Origin: Pseudomonadota bacterium
GTDB lineage: Bacteria; Myxococcota; Myxococcia; Myxococcales; Myxococcaceae
Direction of reading: 5' to 3'
Length of the DNA stretch: 64,000 nucleotides
Assembly (NCBI GenBank): GCA_023423535.1
Contig: JAFAFL010000046.1
Location: 1 to 64,000 of the forward strand
The notes below the pieces were generated by a model. That model had not been told where the DNA came from, did no database searches, and saw only the letters and a list, made by a program, of their open reading frames with translations. Position numbers and translations under genes: made by a program. Shown here piece by piece: positions 7,904 through 16,754 of the stretch (position 1 is its first letter; each line of letters starts with the position of its first letter).

Positions 7904-10623
7904 GGCGTTCCAGGTGGCTGCCGGCGCTCGGCCTCGTGGCGAGCGTCGCGCTGGTGTGGTCGCTGACCGCCGGCGTGCTGTGGCAGGCGGACAGCGCGAG
8001 CGCGCTGCTCGACGACAAGTACACGCAGGCGGACCGGCTGCTCTTCTATCGGGTGGATGCGGGCTCGACCCTGAACCTGCAGGTGCCCGCCGGCGCGGAG
8101 GCGGTGCGCGTGGTCAGCCACCTCGTCATCCCCGGCGAGGCGCCGTGGTCTCCGGACCGCCAGCACCTCTACGGGCTCGGCGTGCGGCTGGGAACGGAGG
8201 ACGGGCAGACCGTGGCCGAGGGCCCGCTCTTCACCCGCACCCGTCAGAGCAAGGCGGACCGACACGGCGCCACGTGGCTGCGCGAGGCGGCGTTCAGCCC
8301 GCGCGCGGACACGCAGCTGGGCGACGAGCGCGAGTTCTTTCTCGAGGTGCCCCTCACGCATCGCGACCAGCCGCTGGAGCTCGCGCTGCGCTACCCGGCG
8401 CAGGAGGGCGCGGTGCTGCTGCGCGTGTACGCGAAGTTCGAGCGCGGCCGGTCGATGCTGAAGGTGCGCAACGCGGCGCGGCTCGAGCAGGCGACGGCGC
8501 GGGCGGACCGGAGCACCTTCCTCTGGTGGGACAAGCTCGACGAGCGCGCGCGGCAGCGGCTCCTCGACGAGACGTGGGAGCGGCTCGATCCGCGCGGCGA
8601 TCCGAGCCGCGAGTTCGCCACCGAGCCCGTCTATCGCACCGGCTTCCGGCTTCCCTGGACCGACGCGGGCGACGTGGAGCGCGAGCGGCTGCCGGCGGGA
8701 CGCGCGGTGGCGCTGAACGTGATGGGCCCGGCGAGGCTCGACCTGTGGCTGTGGAAGGAGCTCGGCGCGGCTTCAGCTCCCCCAGGGCCCGTCACGGTGG
8801 CGACCTTCTCGCTGGAGGCGGTGGAGCACCGGCTCGACGTTCCGGTCCCGCACGACGAGGCCGCGCGGCAGACGCTGGAGGTTCCTGCCGGCGTGCACAC
8901 CGTCACCGTGCGCAACGTGGGCTCGGTGGATCTGCGCTTCGCGGTGGAGGGCCCGCGCTGGGCGCAGCTTCGCGCGGTGGAGCGGGAGCCCGGTCCTTCG
9001 CGGGCGCAGCTTCCGGCGGTGCAGCGCGTGAGCACGCTCGGCGCGGCGGCGGAGGAGACGCAGGGGCCGTCTGTGCCGTGGCTTCCCGACTTCCGGCGCA
9101 CCGAGGTCTGGGCGACCGGGCCCGGCTGTGCGCTGCTGGAGCTGGAGCTGCCGGGCGCGACGGCGGAGGAGCTCGCGCGGCTGCTGCGCGTGGATGCGCG
9201 GCTGCTCTCTCCGGAGGTCGATCCCGCGGCGACGCAGCCGGCACCGGTCATCCGTGTCGCGCTGGTCGACGAGAGGGGTGAGCCCGTCGGCGAGGCGGAG
9301 TTCGGCGGCGCGTCGGGCGTCGATCCCTTCGAGAGCGCGGTCGGTCCGCCGCGTGCGGTGGATGCGGTGCCGTGTGCTTCGGCGGGCATCGGAGGCTCGG
9401 GCACCGGGGAGAGCGCCGAGCCGCAGCTGCGCACCGTGGAGCTGACGTCACGGCCCTTCGCGGTGGGTGAGCCCCTTTCGGCGCGGGTGCTCGCACCGTC
9501 GGGCGCGCGCAGGATCCTCGTCCAGTCCACGCATCCGGTGGCGATCTCGCTCTACGCGTTCCTCTCCTCGTCGAAGGGCGCGCAGCTCGAGGCGCCGTAC
9601 CGCGATCACACCTCCGAGCCGACGCGCTGGCGCAACGCGCCCTACTCGCTCGGGCACTGGCACCTGCTGCGCCCCGGCAATCACCGCGCGCTGGCCGAGT
9701 CCGGCGCGGCGCTGACCCTTCTCTCGCAGGTGCGGCTCGAGCCCGCCGGTCCTGGAAGCGGCGAGGGCGGTGGCACGCCGGTCACCATCTACCCGGCAGG
9801 CGCGCCGATGAGCCGCGAGATCGTGGAGCTCGATTCGGAGCTCGGAGACGACGCGCGCGGCGCGGATCCCCTGCGCGGGATCTTCACGCGGCTGCAGCCG
9901 AACCAGAAGGCCCGCGTCCGTTTCGAGGGCCGCACGCCGTCGCGTCCCGAGCTGCGGGTGGACGTGGACGATCCGGCCGCGCTCGGCGCCGACGTGAGGA
10001 TCCGCGTGGACGGCACCGTGGTGAAGCGCTTCCGCCTGCGCACCGCGCGCACTCGCGAGCTCTTGCCTCCGGTGAAGCCGGGCGTGCGCGAGCTGGTGAT
10101 CGAGTCGGATGCCCCGGGCGTGACCGCGCTGCTCAACCGTGGTCCCGCCGGTGGGAGCGACGCGCTGCGGGTGCGCACCGTGTACCGCGTGGGCGATGGC
10201 CTCCGCGTGCCGGTGAAGAAGAGAGGTCCCGGGCCGGCCACGCTGAACATCGTCGTGTACACGCCGGAGCCGGAGGCCTCCGAGGAGCCTCGGCTGCGGG
10301 TGCTGATCGACGGCGGAAAGCCGGTGCGGCTCGCGGGGGTGCTGACGCCTCGGGTGACGCGCGCGGAGCGGGAGCTGTCCTGGCCTTCGTCGCGCAAGCC
10401 GGCGGGAACCATGACCGGAGCGCACAAGGGCGCCTGGTACCCGCGCACGGTGAAGGTGACGCTGGGCGAGGATCTGCCGGCGGGCACGCACTGGGTCACC
10501 GTCAGACCGATGGAGGGCGCAGGCCCCGCGTGGGCCCGCTTCTTCGTCTACGACGGCGCGCCCGAGCCTCAGCCGGACAAGCGGTGGAGCCGTCCCGGTT
10601 GGGACGTGGAGGACGGGCCATGA
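7900..10623 (+). CDS. Large periplasmic beta-rich protein with N-terminal membrane anchor
   Basis: The start at 7900 overlaps the preceding stop (ATGA) and gives a basic N-terminus (MRRSR) followed by a hydrophobic segment at about residues 6-28; this is a signal anchor or an uncleaved signal peptide. The other 880 residues appear to be periplasmic. They are rich in short beta-like stretches ending in patterns such as AGVHTVTVRN, which suggest repeated beta-sandwich domains like those in the 1691-residue partner. No catalytic motif was seen and the family is not recognised. Position between the CapC-like and outer-membrane genes suggests a bridging or polymer-binding role across the periplasm. 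The next gene starts inside its stop codon. Confidence 0.6.
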   Translation: MRRSRWLPALGLVASVALVWSLTAGVLWQADSASALLDDKYTQADRLLFYRVDAGSTLNLQVPAGAEAVRVVSHLVIPGEAPWSPDRQHLYGLGVRLGTEDGQTVAEGPLFTRTRQSKADRHGATWLREAAFSPRADTQLGDEREFFLEVPLTHRDQPLELALRYPAQEGAVLLRVYAKFERGRSMLKVRNAARLEQATARADRSTFLWWDKLDERARQRLLDETWERLDPRGDPSREFATEPVYRTGFRLPWTDAGDVERERLPAGRAVALNVMGPARLDLWLWKELGAASAPPGPVTVATFSLEAVEHRLDVPVPHDEAARQTLEVPAGVHTVTVRNVGSVDLRFAVEGPRWAQLRAVEREPGPSRAQLPAVQRVSTLGAAAEETQGPSVPWLPDFRRTEVWATGPGCALLELELPGATAEELARLLRVDARLLSPEVDPAATQPAPVIRVALVDERGEPVGEAEFGGASGVDPFESAVGPPRAVDAVPCASAGIGGSGTGESAEPQLRTVELTSRPFAVGEPLSARVLAPSGARRILVQSTHPVAISLYAFLSSSKGAQLEAPYRDHTSEPTRWRNAPYSLGHWHLLRPGNHRALAESGAALTLLSQVRLEPAGPGSGEGGGTPVTIYPAGAPMSREIVELDSELGDDARGADPLRGIFTRLQPNQKARVRFEGRTPSRPELRVDVDDPAALGADVRIRVDGTVVKRFRLRTARTRELLPPVKPGVRELVIESDAPGVTALLNRGPAGGSDALRVRTVYRVGDGLRVPVKKRGPGPATLNIVVYTPEPEASEEPRLRVLIDGGKPVRLAGVLTPRVTRAERELSWPSSRKPAGTMTGAHKGAWYPRTVKVTLGEDLPAGTHWVTVRPMEGAGPAWARFFVYDGAPEPQPDKRWSRPGWDVEDGP

Positions 10624-11609
10624 CGAAGGCCGTGTTCTGCGCGGTGTTGGGTGTGGGCGTGCTGCTCTCCGCAGAGAGCCCCGCGGCGGAGAGGTCGGAG
10701 GGGCTGAAGATGTCCGAGTCAGCGCCGGTGCAGCGCGACGACTGCGAGTTGCCCGCGCCGTTCAAGTCGCTGTGGCCCGCTCCGAACGAGGTGGTGTTCC
10801 AGCCGACGACGCTGCAGGAGCGCGCCGCCTTTCGCGCCCTCCTCCCGCCGCTGCTCTCCGCCGCGCGCCGTGGAACGGAGCTGCCCGCGCACTTGCAGCA
10901 GAGCGCAGCGAAGGTCGGCTTCACGCTGGAGGAGTGGCAGCACCGAGGCGAGCGCTTCTGGGCGCTGACCGAACGAGCCGACGCGCGACGTGGAGCGGGC
11001 GCGTACGTCATCCGGGTCGGCGAGGCGCGAGACGTCGCGGTGCAGTCGCCGCACGCCTACTACGACGTGGGCACGGGCGCCCTGGGCGCGGCGCTGTTCG
11101 TCTGCGCGCCGGAGGGCCTGCGTCCGCGCGCGTTCCTCACCAACACCTCGCACCGCTTCCGCGGACGTGCCGGCGAGCGCCGTGAGGATCCGGATCATCC
11201 GGCGGACGTCGCGCACAACCCGGACCACCTCTTCCAAACGGCTACCGATCTGCTGGCGGGCAGCTTCCCCGAGCTGCGCGTGGTCCAGCTCCACGGCTTC
11301 GGCGCGAAGAGCGCGGAGCGCGAGCGCATCTCCGCCGTCGTCAGCGGAGGCACCCGCGCACCGGCACGCTGGACGCGCAAGGTGGCGGTGCGGCTCGAGC
11401 GCGTGCTCGGCGAGGGCGTGAAGCTCTTTCCGGATCAGACCGAGCTGCTCGGGGCCACGCGCAACGCGCAGGGCCGGCTGCTCCAGCTGCACCCGAAGAC
11501 ACACTTCGTACACGTCGAGCTGTCGCCCCAGGTGCGCCGCGCCCTGTCCTCGCCGGACAAGGTGCGCGCGCTGGCGGAGGCGCTGTTCGATCCAGAGGAA
11601 GGCTCATGA
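10620..11609 (+). CDS. Secreted metallohydrolase, paralogue of the 3240-4376 lipoprotein
   Basis: The start at 10620 (ATGA overlap) gives a signal peptide ending near Ala23. The 329-residue product carries the same ordered motifs as the lipoprotein at 3240: SPHAYYD-x-GT, ADVAH, QLHGFG and a late FVHVELS. The first His, the LHG His and the late Glu are likely zinc ligands and catalytic base of an M14-like amidohydrolase; this is inference. Unlike its paralogue it lacks a lipobox and should be soluble in the periplasm or follow the polymer outward. Embedding in the CapC-like operon points to cleavage of the polymer made there, for chain-length control or release. Substrate unproven. Confidence 0.6.
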   Translation: MTKAVFCAVLGVGVLLSAESPAAERSEGLKMSESAPVQRDDCELPAPFKSLWPAPNEVVFQPTTLQERAAFRALLPPLLSAARRGTELPAHLQQSAAKVGFTLEEWQHRGERFWALTERADARRGAGAYVIRVGEARDVAVQSPHAYYDVGTGALGAALFVCAPEGLRPRAFLTNTSHRFRGRAGERREDPDHPADVAHNPDHLFQTATDLLAGSFPELRVVQLHGFGAKSAERERISAVVSGGTRAPARWTRKVAVRLERVLGEGVKLFPDQTELLGATRNAQGRLLQLHPKTHFVHVELSPQVRRALSSPDKVRALAEALFDPEEGS

Positions 11610-14600
11610 CGGAGGGGATGAGGGGGCGTTTCACTTCACGGACTGCACGGACCGCACGGACCGCACGGACCTCGCTGCCGCTGTTGGCCCTGCTGCTCGC
11701 GCCGGCCGCCGCGCTGGCCGCGCCGGAGCCGCTGGGCGTGGAGTGGTCGCCGGTTCCGTTGCGCGCGCCGGTGGTGCTCGACGAGGTGAGCGGATTGCCG
11801 CCCTTCGTGCCCGCGCGCGTGCCGGAGGTTCAGGGCGAGGTCGAGCTGTCGGTGAACCACTCCGCGGCGCTGTTCCTGCCCGCGCTCGAGCTCGTGCAGC
11901 TGCGCGCCGAGCCGGGGACCCTGCGCTTCCACCGCATCACCGTCGGACGTGAGCCGACGGACGCGTGGCTGCGCGTGGAGGAGCCGGGCATTCCGGTGCG
12001 CGCGGGCGTCTGGTACCTGTCCGAGCCGGTCGGTGACGGAAGCCTGTGGGTGGTCACCGCATCGCGTCCCACGAAGCTCCGGGTGGAGCGGCCCGGGCTC
12101 GCGTCGCGGCACGAGGGCGACGAGGAGCTCTTGCGGTCGGAGGTGCTCCGCTTCATCGACGGGCGCGGCCTGATGCCTGCCCTGCCCTTCCACGCGGAGC
12201 TGCGTCACCGGCTCGCGGCGGAGGCGGAGCTGGGGGCGGCGCTGCTGCGGGGTGTGGCGCCGAACGATCCGCTGAACGACGCGGTGCGCGCCTGGCGCAA
12301 GGCGAGCGCGTTGCGCGTGCTCTGGACGCTGCAGCCGCTTGAGGGCCCGACGCTGCGCACGAAGTGGGTGAGCCCGCCGGGCGAGAGCGTCTCCTTCGAG
12401 GGCTTTCTCCGCTCGTTCACGCGCACGAACGCGGAGGGGGCGCACGAATGGGAGGTCGAAGGTCCGGGCGTGTTCGCGCTCGACGCTCGCGCGGTGCTGA
12501 ACGAGGGCACGCGCACGAGCCCGCTGATCAGCCTCACCGATGCGGCGGGCCGCACGCTGGCGCAGACCGCGCTGTCCATCCGTGCCGCGCGCGTGGGCGA
12601 ATTGCCGGCGCTTCCGGTGGAGCGGCCCTCGCGCGAGCTCTCGCCGGAGGCGCACGTGGGCGCAGGAGAAGAGCTGCGCGTGCCGCTCGGGCCCGGCAAG
12701 CAGGTGGTGCGGCTCTCGTGGCACGGCGGCCAGGTGCTCGTGCGCGCCCGCGTGGTGACGCGCCGGCCGCAGCTCGCCGAGCAGTGGCGCGGGGTGGCCG
12801 ACTGGACCGGCTGGGCGGACGAAGCGCTCGCCGCGCTGCAGCACAGCGACTCGCCCGCGCGCCACGTGCTCACGAAGCTGGTGACGCAGCTCCACCCGGA
12901 GGCCGGAGGCCCTCGCGCAGAGCGGGTCCGCTCGGCCTCGATGCCGGAGCAGACGACCGCACTCGCGCCGGAGCTCGCGCTGCACCTCGCGCTCCTCGAG
13001 GCGGAGACGCTCTCGGCGCAGCTGACCGCGCAACCCGGCGATGCGGCCGCGCGCCTCTTCCGCCAGCGGGCCGCCGCGCTGCCCCAGCTCTTCGGTGCTC
13101 CCTGGCTGCAGTCCGGCTCCGAGCTCGCGTGGTCCTTCCGCGTCCGTGCCGCGCGGCTGATGCTCGATGCGAACCTCGCCGACGAGGCGCGCGCGCTCAT
13201 CCGCGGCCCGGGCACCCTTCCCCCTTCCGGTCACCTCACCGCGGAGCTGGCGGAGGTGCTGTCGAGGATGGGCGGCAGCATCGCGTGGCGGAGCCGGTCG
13301 CTGGCGGCGCTGGAGCTCGCGTGGCGCCAGGACCCGCTCGCGCTCGACATCCGTCGCCAGTACCGCGCCGCGTTCGCGCGTGAGGGCCGGTGGTCCGCGC
13401 TCTCGCCCTCGGCACAGGACGACCGCCCTCGTCCGCTGCCGGTGCGGTGGCTCGACGTGGAGCGCCTCGAGTCCGACGAGGCACCGGGCGCGGGTGCGCA
13501 CTTCCCGCTCGAGCCCGGTGAGGCCGTTCGCGTGGAGGGCCCCGCCGCCGCCGATGCCGCGCGCATCCTCCGCGCCTTCGTCCTGACGACCGAAACGACC
13601 GAGAAGAGCGAAGTGCCGGTCGTCCACGTGGATTCTCTGCGCGTGCCTCTGATGCCGCTCTCCGCGATCGAGCCGATGGAGGTGGCCCTGCCGCGCGGCG
13701 ACCACACGCTCCGGCTCGAGGCGCAGCCCGGCACGCGCGCGTGGCTCTCGATTCCTCCCGCGCATGCGCGCGCCAGCTCCGTGGGTGAGGTCGCCTATCT
13801 GCGTACCCATTATCCCGCCCGTGCCCGCGGCGAGGCCGTCACCTTCTCCGTGCCCGACGCGCAGGTGCCCGGTCCGGTGCGCCTGCAGCTGCGCGGCGCG
13901 AACGGGACGAGCAGGCCCATCGGCGTGTGGATCCACACCGACGTGGGCCAGCCGCGCCGCGCGGTGCTCTTCCCCGGCACGCCCTCCTTGCGCAACCTGT
14001 CGGTGGACGAGCGCCCGGGTCCGGGCAGCAGCGCCGCCTCGCTGGTGCTGCACCTCCCCGCGCACTCGCGCGAGGTCTGGATCGAGCCCGACGATCCGGA
14101 GACGCGACTATTCGCCTCCCTTGCGGTGCGCCGGGCGCAGCGGACGACGGACGAAACGCTCAACCCGCGCGAGCGCGAGGCCGACGTCCGCGAGCTCGCC
14201 GATGCGGACGTGGAGCGGCTGCTGGAACTCTCGCGCACGCTCTCCGCGCCGACGACGCCGGACTCCGAACCGGATGTGGCCGCGCTGCTCGACCGCGCGC
14301 AGCTTCTGCTGGACGTGGGCGAGGAGTCCTACGCGCGCGACGATCTGGTCCGGGCGCTGATGCGGCAGCGGCAGCTGACGCCGGAGAACGCCGAGCGGCT
14401 GGCCGCGATCCTCGAGTCGCTGGAGGCGGAGCCGCAGGACGTGGGCCGGTTCGCGGATCTCGCGGCCGCCGGTGCGCCGAAGGGCCCGCTGCTCCTCTCG
14501 CCCGGCTCCGCGCGGCTGCCCGGCACCGACGAAGCGCGCGCCGCGCTGTCGAAGCGGCTCCGGGGCCTCGCGCCTGGCGATGCGTTGAAGGCGCTCGGTG

Positions 14601-16681
14601 ATTCCGCGGAGCCGCTCGATCGCTGGGCGCGCGCGCGGCTGCTCTCCGCAGGGGGCTCACCGGAGCGTGCAGCGCTGGAGCTGATGCGCCTGTACCGCGA
14701 GCAGGACGACTTCGCGCTGGGCATGGACGCGGTCTCCGCACTGGAGCGCGTGCAGACGCTGCCGAGCGCGTGGACGGACTGGGGCGCGCCGATGGGCGTG
14801 GCGCTGACGACGGAGCTCTCTTCGGTGATCGACCTGCCGAAGGTCCGCCGCGTTGGGCACGACGCGCGCCGCTTCGCGCGGTGGCTGCGGCTGCGGGATG
14901 CGGACGCGCAGGTGGGCACGCTCGATCTGCTGCGCGCGCCGGAGGAGGAGCCGCGAGATCGCATCCAGCTCGCGCTCCACGCCCCGCCGTGGCCGATGGC
15001 GGGAACGCGGGTGCTGCCGCAGGGACAGGCGGCGGTGCTTCAGACCACGCCGCGCCGCACCGAGCGCGTGGGCGCGGAGGCGATGTGCCAGTCCGTCCGC
15101 GCCGACGTCCGGCCGCCCGGTCAGCCCTGCCGGTTCGCGCTCCGGCTCGATGGCCGCGAAGTGGCGGAGGCCCGCGCCGCGGTGGGTGAGGTCGTCACCC
15201 TCACCACGGAGGTCCGCGCGGGCGGGCGCCACCAGCTCGAGCTCGTGTTCGAGACGGGCGCCAACGCTCCGAGTGCATCCGCGGCCGCACGCTTCATCGC
15301 TTTGGAGGGCGAAGACCACACCCAGGCACGCGCGCTGGAAGCCGAAGCGCCGATGCCGGTGCTCCGCGCGCGGCCCGGCGTTCCGATGGAGCTCACCGCG
15401 CTCGGGCCGACCGCGCTGCGCATCGAGTCGCGCGCGTTCGGCGGGGAGAGCCGGCTGACGATCACCGATGGCGAGGGCCGCACGCCGCGGACGGTGTCGC
15501 TCAGCGCCGAGCCGGATCCGGCGATCCACGGCGCGCCGTTCGCGGTGGGTCACGCGAGCGAGACGCTGCTCCTGTTGCCCGACGAGGGCCCTCACCGCCT
15601 CCGCTTCGAGGCAGAGGGTAGCGAGGCGCTCGTCCGGGTGGGCCTCGGTGGCACGCGTCCTCCTTCGAGCCGCCGCGCCGAGTGGTGGACGCGCTCGCCC
15701 ACCGCTCTCGAGCCCCTGCCCTGGCCCGCGCAGCCCGAGACGCTCGCGCTGTTGCCGGAGGGGGCGCCGAAGGCGAAGGACGGCACGCCGGGCACGCTCT
15801 CGGTGGACCTCGGGCTGCTCGGCGAATACCTCGACGAGGGCGAGGTGGATCGTCCGCTGGAGGGTCGCCTGCGTGGGCTCGTCGCGTACCGGCAGGAGGT
15901 CCGGCCGAAGCGCGCGTGGCTGCTCGTCGCGCCGGAGGTGCGTCACCCGCTGGAGCGGAACCCGGCCTTCGGCGGCACCGCGGGCCTTCACCTGCGCCGT
16001 CTTCCCCTGGAGCTGCGCGCGACGGTGATGGGCCGCGTGTTCCTGCAGGACGTGGGCGGAGGCCTTCGCTACGGCGCGCGGCTGCGCGGCTCGGTGGATC
16101 GCTGGATCGGCCTCACGCCGGACCTCGGGCTCATCCCGGGCCTCGGCCTGACGGTGGAGCACTTCGGTGGCGCGCCGGGTGACGACGCGCTGGGCTTCGA
16201 CCGCGCGGTCTTCTGGCGCTACGGCGAGCAGCACCCGGTGCGTCCGAGCCCGCGGCTTTCGCTGCGTTGGCAGCCGCTGCAGGATCACGTCGGCATGCTC
16301 ACCGCGACCACGCTGCACAACCCGGAGCTGCTCACGCTCGATCACGTCGCGGGCCGGGTGCAGTGGGCGGCGCTCTTGCCCTTCTACCCGAACGCGCGCG
16401 CGTCGCTGGGCTACGAGGCCTCGTACCGGATGATCGACCTGCACCGCAGCGAGCCCTACCTGCGCCACGGCCTTCGCGCCCGCGCCGACGTGGGCTTCTG
16501 GCAGGGCCAGACCGGACGGCTCCTCTTCTACGCGGAGGACGCGCTCTACCTCGGCACGCCGTGGGGTGCGCAGAACACGCTGACGCTCGGCGTGAGGTGG
16601 GACTGGACGCGCGGCCGCGGCCTGCGCGACTTCATGCCGTTCGAAGAGGAGTTCGAAGACCTCGTCGGTCCCGCGCCCTGA
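11606..16681 (+). CDS. 1691-residue outer-membrane protein: beta domains, helical repeats, C-terminal barrel
   Basis: Fourth gene of the ATGA-coupled operon. An N-terminal signal sequence (hydrophobic stretch LLALLLAPAAALA, cut near residue 39) follows an unusual RTA-repeat leader. Residues about 40-400 look like beta-sandwich domains. Two helix-rich stretches (about 455-600 and 860-960) have TPR-like spacing. The last 300 residues alternate polar and hydrophobic residues with many aromatic girdle positions, as in an outer-membrane beta-barrel. Helical repeats followed by a barrel recall polymer-export porins such as PgaA or BcsC, though I see no direct sequence match. Inferred role: outer-membrane exit for the CapBCA-like product. 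The final residues after the barrel are acidic, and no terminal aromatic residue is present. Confidence 0.6.
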   Translation: MTEGMRGRFTSRTARTARTARTSLPLLALLLAPAAALAAPEPLGVEWSPVPLRAPVVLDEVSGLPPFVPARVPEVQGEVELSVNHSAALFLPALELVQLRAEPGTLRFHRITVGREPTDAWLRVEEPGIPVRAGVWYLSEPVGDGSLWVVTASRPTKLRVERPGLASRHEGDEELLRSEVLRFIDGRGLMPALPFHAELRHRLAAEAELGAALLRGVAPNDPLNDAVRAWRKASALRVLWTLQPLEGPTLRTKWVSPPGESVSFEGFLRSFTRTNAEGAHEWEVEGPGVFALDARAVLNEGTRTSPLISLTDAAGRTLAQTALSIRAARVGELPALPVERPSRELSPEAHVGAGEELRVPLGPGKQVVRLSWHGGQVLVRARVVTRRPQLAEQWRGVADWTGWADEALAALQHSDSPARHVLTKLVTQLHPEAGGPRAERVRSASMPEQTTALAPELALHLALLEAETLSAQLTAQPGDAAARLFRQRAAALPQLFGAPWLQSGSELAWSFRVRAARLMLDANLADEARALIRGPGTLPPSGHLTAELAEVLSRMGGSIAWRSRSLAALELAWRQDPLALDIRRQYRAAFAREGRWSALSPSAQDDRPRPLPVRWLDVERLESDEAPGAGAHFPLEPGEAVRVEGPAAADAARILRAFVLTTETTEKSEVPVVHVDSLRVPLMPLSAIEPMEVALPRGDHTLRLEAQPGTRAWLSIPPAHARASSVGEVAYLRTHYPARARGEAVTFSVPDAQVPGPVRLQLRGANGTSRPIGVWIHTDVGQPRRAVLFPGTPSLRNLSVDERPGPGSSAASLVLHLPAHSREVWIEPDDPETRLFASLAVRRAQRTTDETLNPREREADVRELADADVERLLELSRTLSAPTTPDSEPDVAALLDRAQLLLDVGEESYARDDLVRALMRQRQLTPENAERLAAILESLEAEPQDVGRFADLAAAGAPKGPLLLSPGSARLPGTDEARAALSKRLRGLAPGDALKALGDSAEPLDRWARARLLSAGGSPERAALELMRLYREQDDFALGMDAVSALERVQTLPSAWTDWGAPMGVALTTELSSVIDLPKVRRVGHDARRFARWLRLRDADAQVGTLDLLRAPEEEPRDRIQLALHAPPWPMAGTRVLPQGQAAVLQTTPRRTERVGAEAMCQSVRADVRPPGQPCRFALRLDGREVAEARAAVGEVVTLTTEVRAGGRHQLELVFETGANAPSASAAARFIALEGEDHTQARALEAEAPMPVLRARPGVPMELTALGPTALRIESRAFGGESRLTITDGEGRTPRTVSLSAEPDPAIHGAPFAVGHASETLLLLPDEGPHRLRFEAEGSEALVRVGLGGTRPPSSRRAEWWTRSPTALEPLPWPAQPETLALLPEGAPKAKDGTPGTLSVDLGLLGEYLDEGEVDRPLEGRLRGLVAYRQEVRPKRAWLLVAPEVRHPLERNPAFGGTAGLHLRRLPLELRATVMGRVFLQDVGGGLRYGARLRGSVDRWIGLTPDLGLIPGLGLTVEHFGGAPGDDALGFDRAVFWRYGEQHPVRPSPRLSLRWQPLQDHVGMLTATTLHNPELLTLDHVAGRVQWAALLPFYPNARASLGYEASYRMIDLHRSEPYLRHGLRARADVGFWQGQTGRLLFYAEDALYLGTPWGAQNTLTLGVRWDWTRGRGLRDFMPFEEEFEDLVGPAP
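11637..11672 (+). repeat. 9-base tandem repeat, four copies, inside the signal-peptide leader
   Basis: Four head-to-tail copies of CACGGACYK (CACGGACTG, CACGGACCG twice, CACGGACCT) encode the Arg-Thr-Ala repeats just before the hydrophobic core of the outer-membrane protein's signal sequence. The unit is a multiple of three, so copy-number change would keep the frame and lengthen or shorten the positive n-region. Confidence 0.85.
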
Positions 16682-16754
16682 AGCAGCCGGCCGGCCGGGC
16701 CCGCGCCCCATCGCCCGTGCCGCGCTTCACCGCGGTGCCCATCATTGAGGTCGA

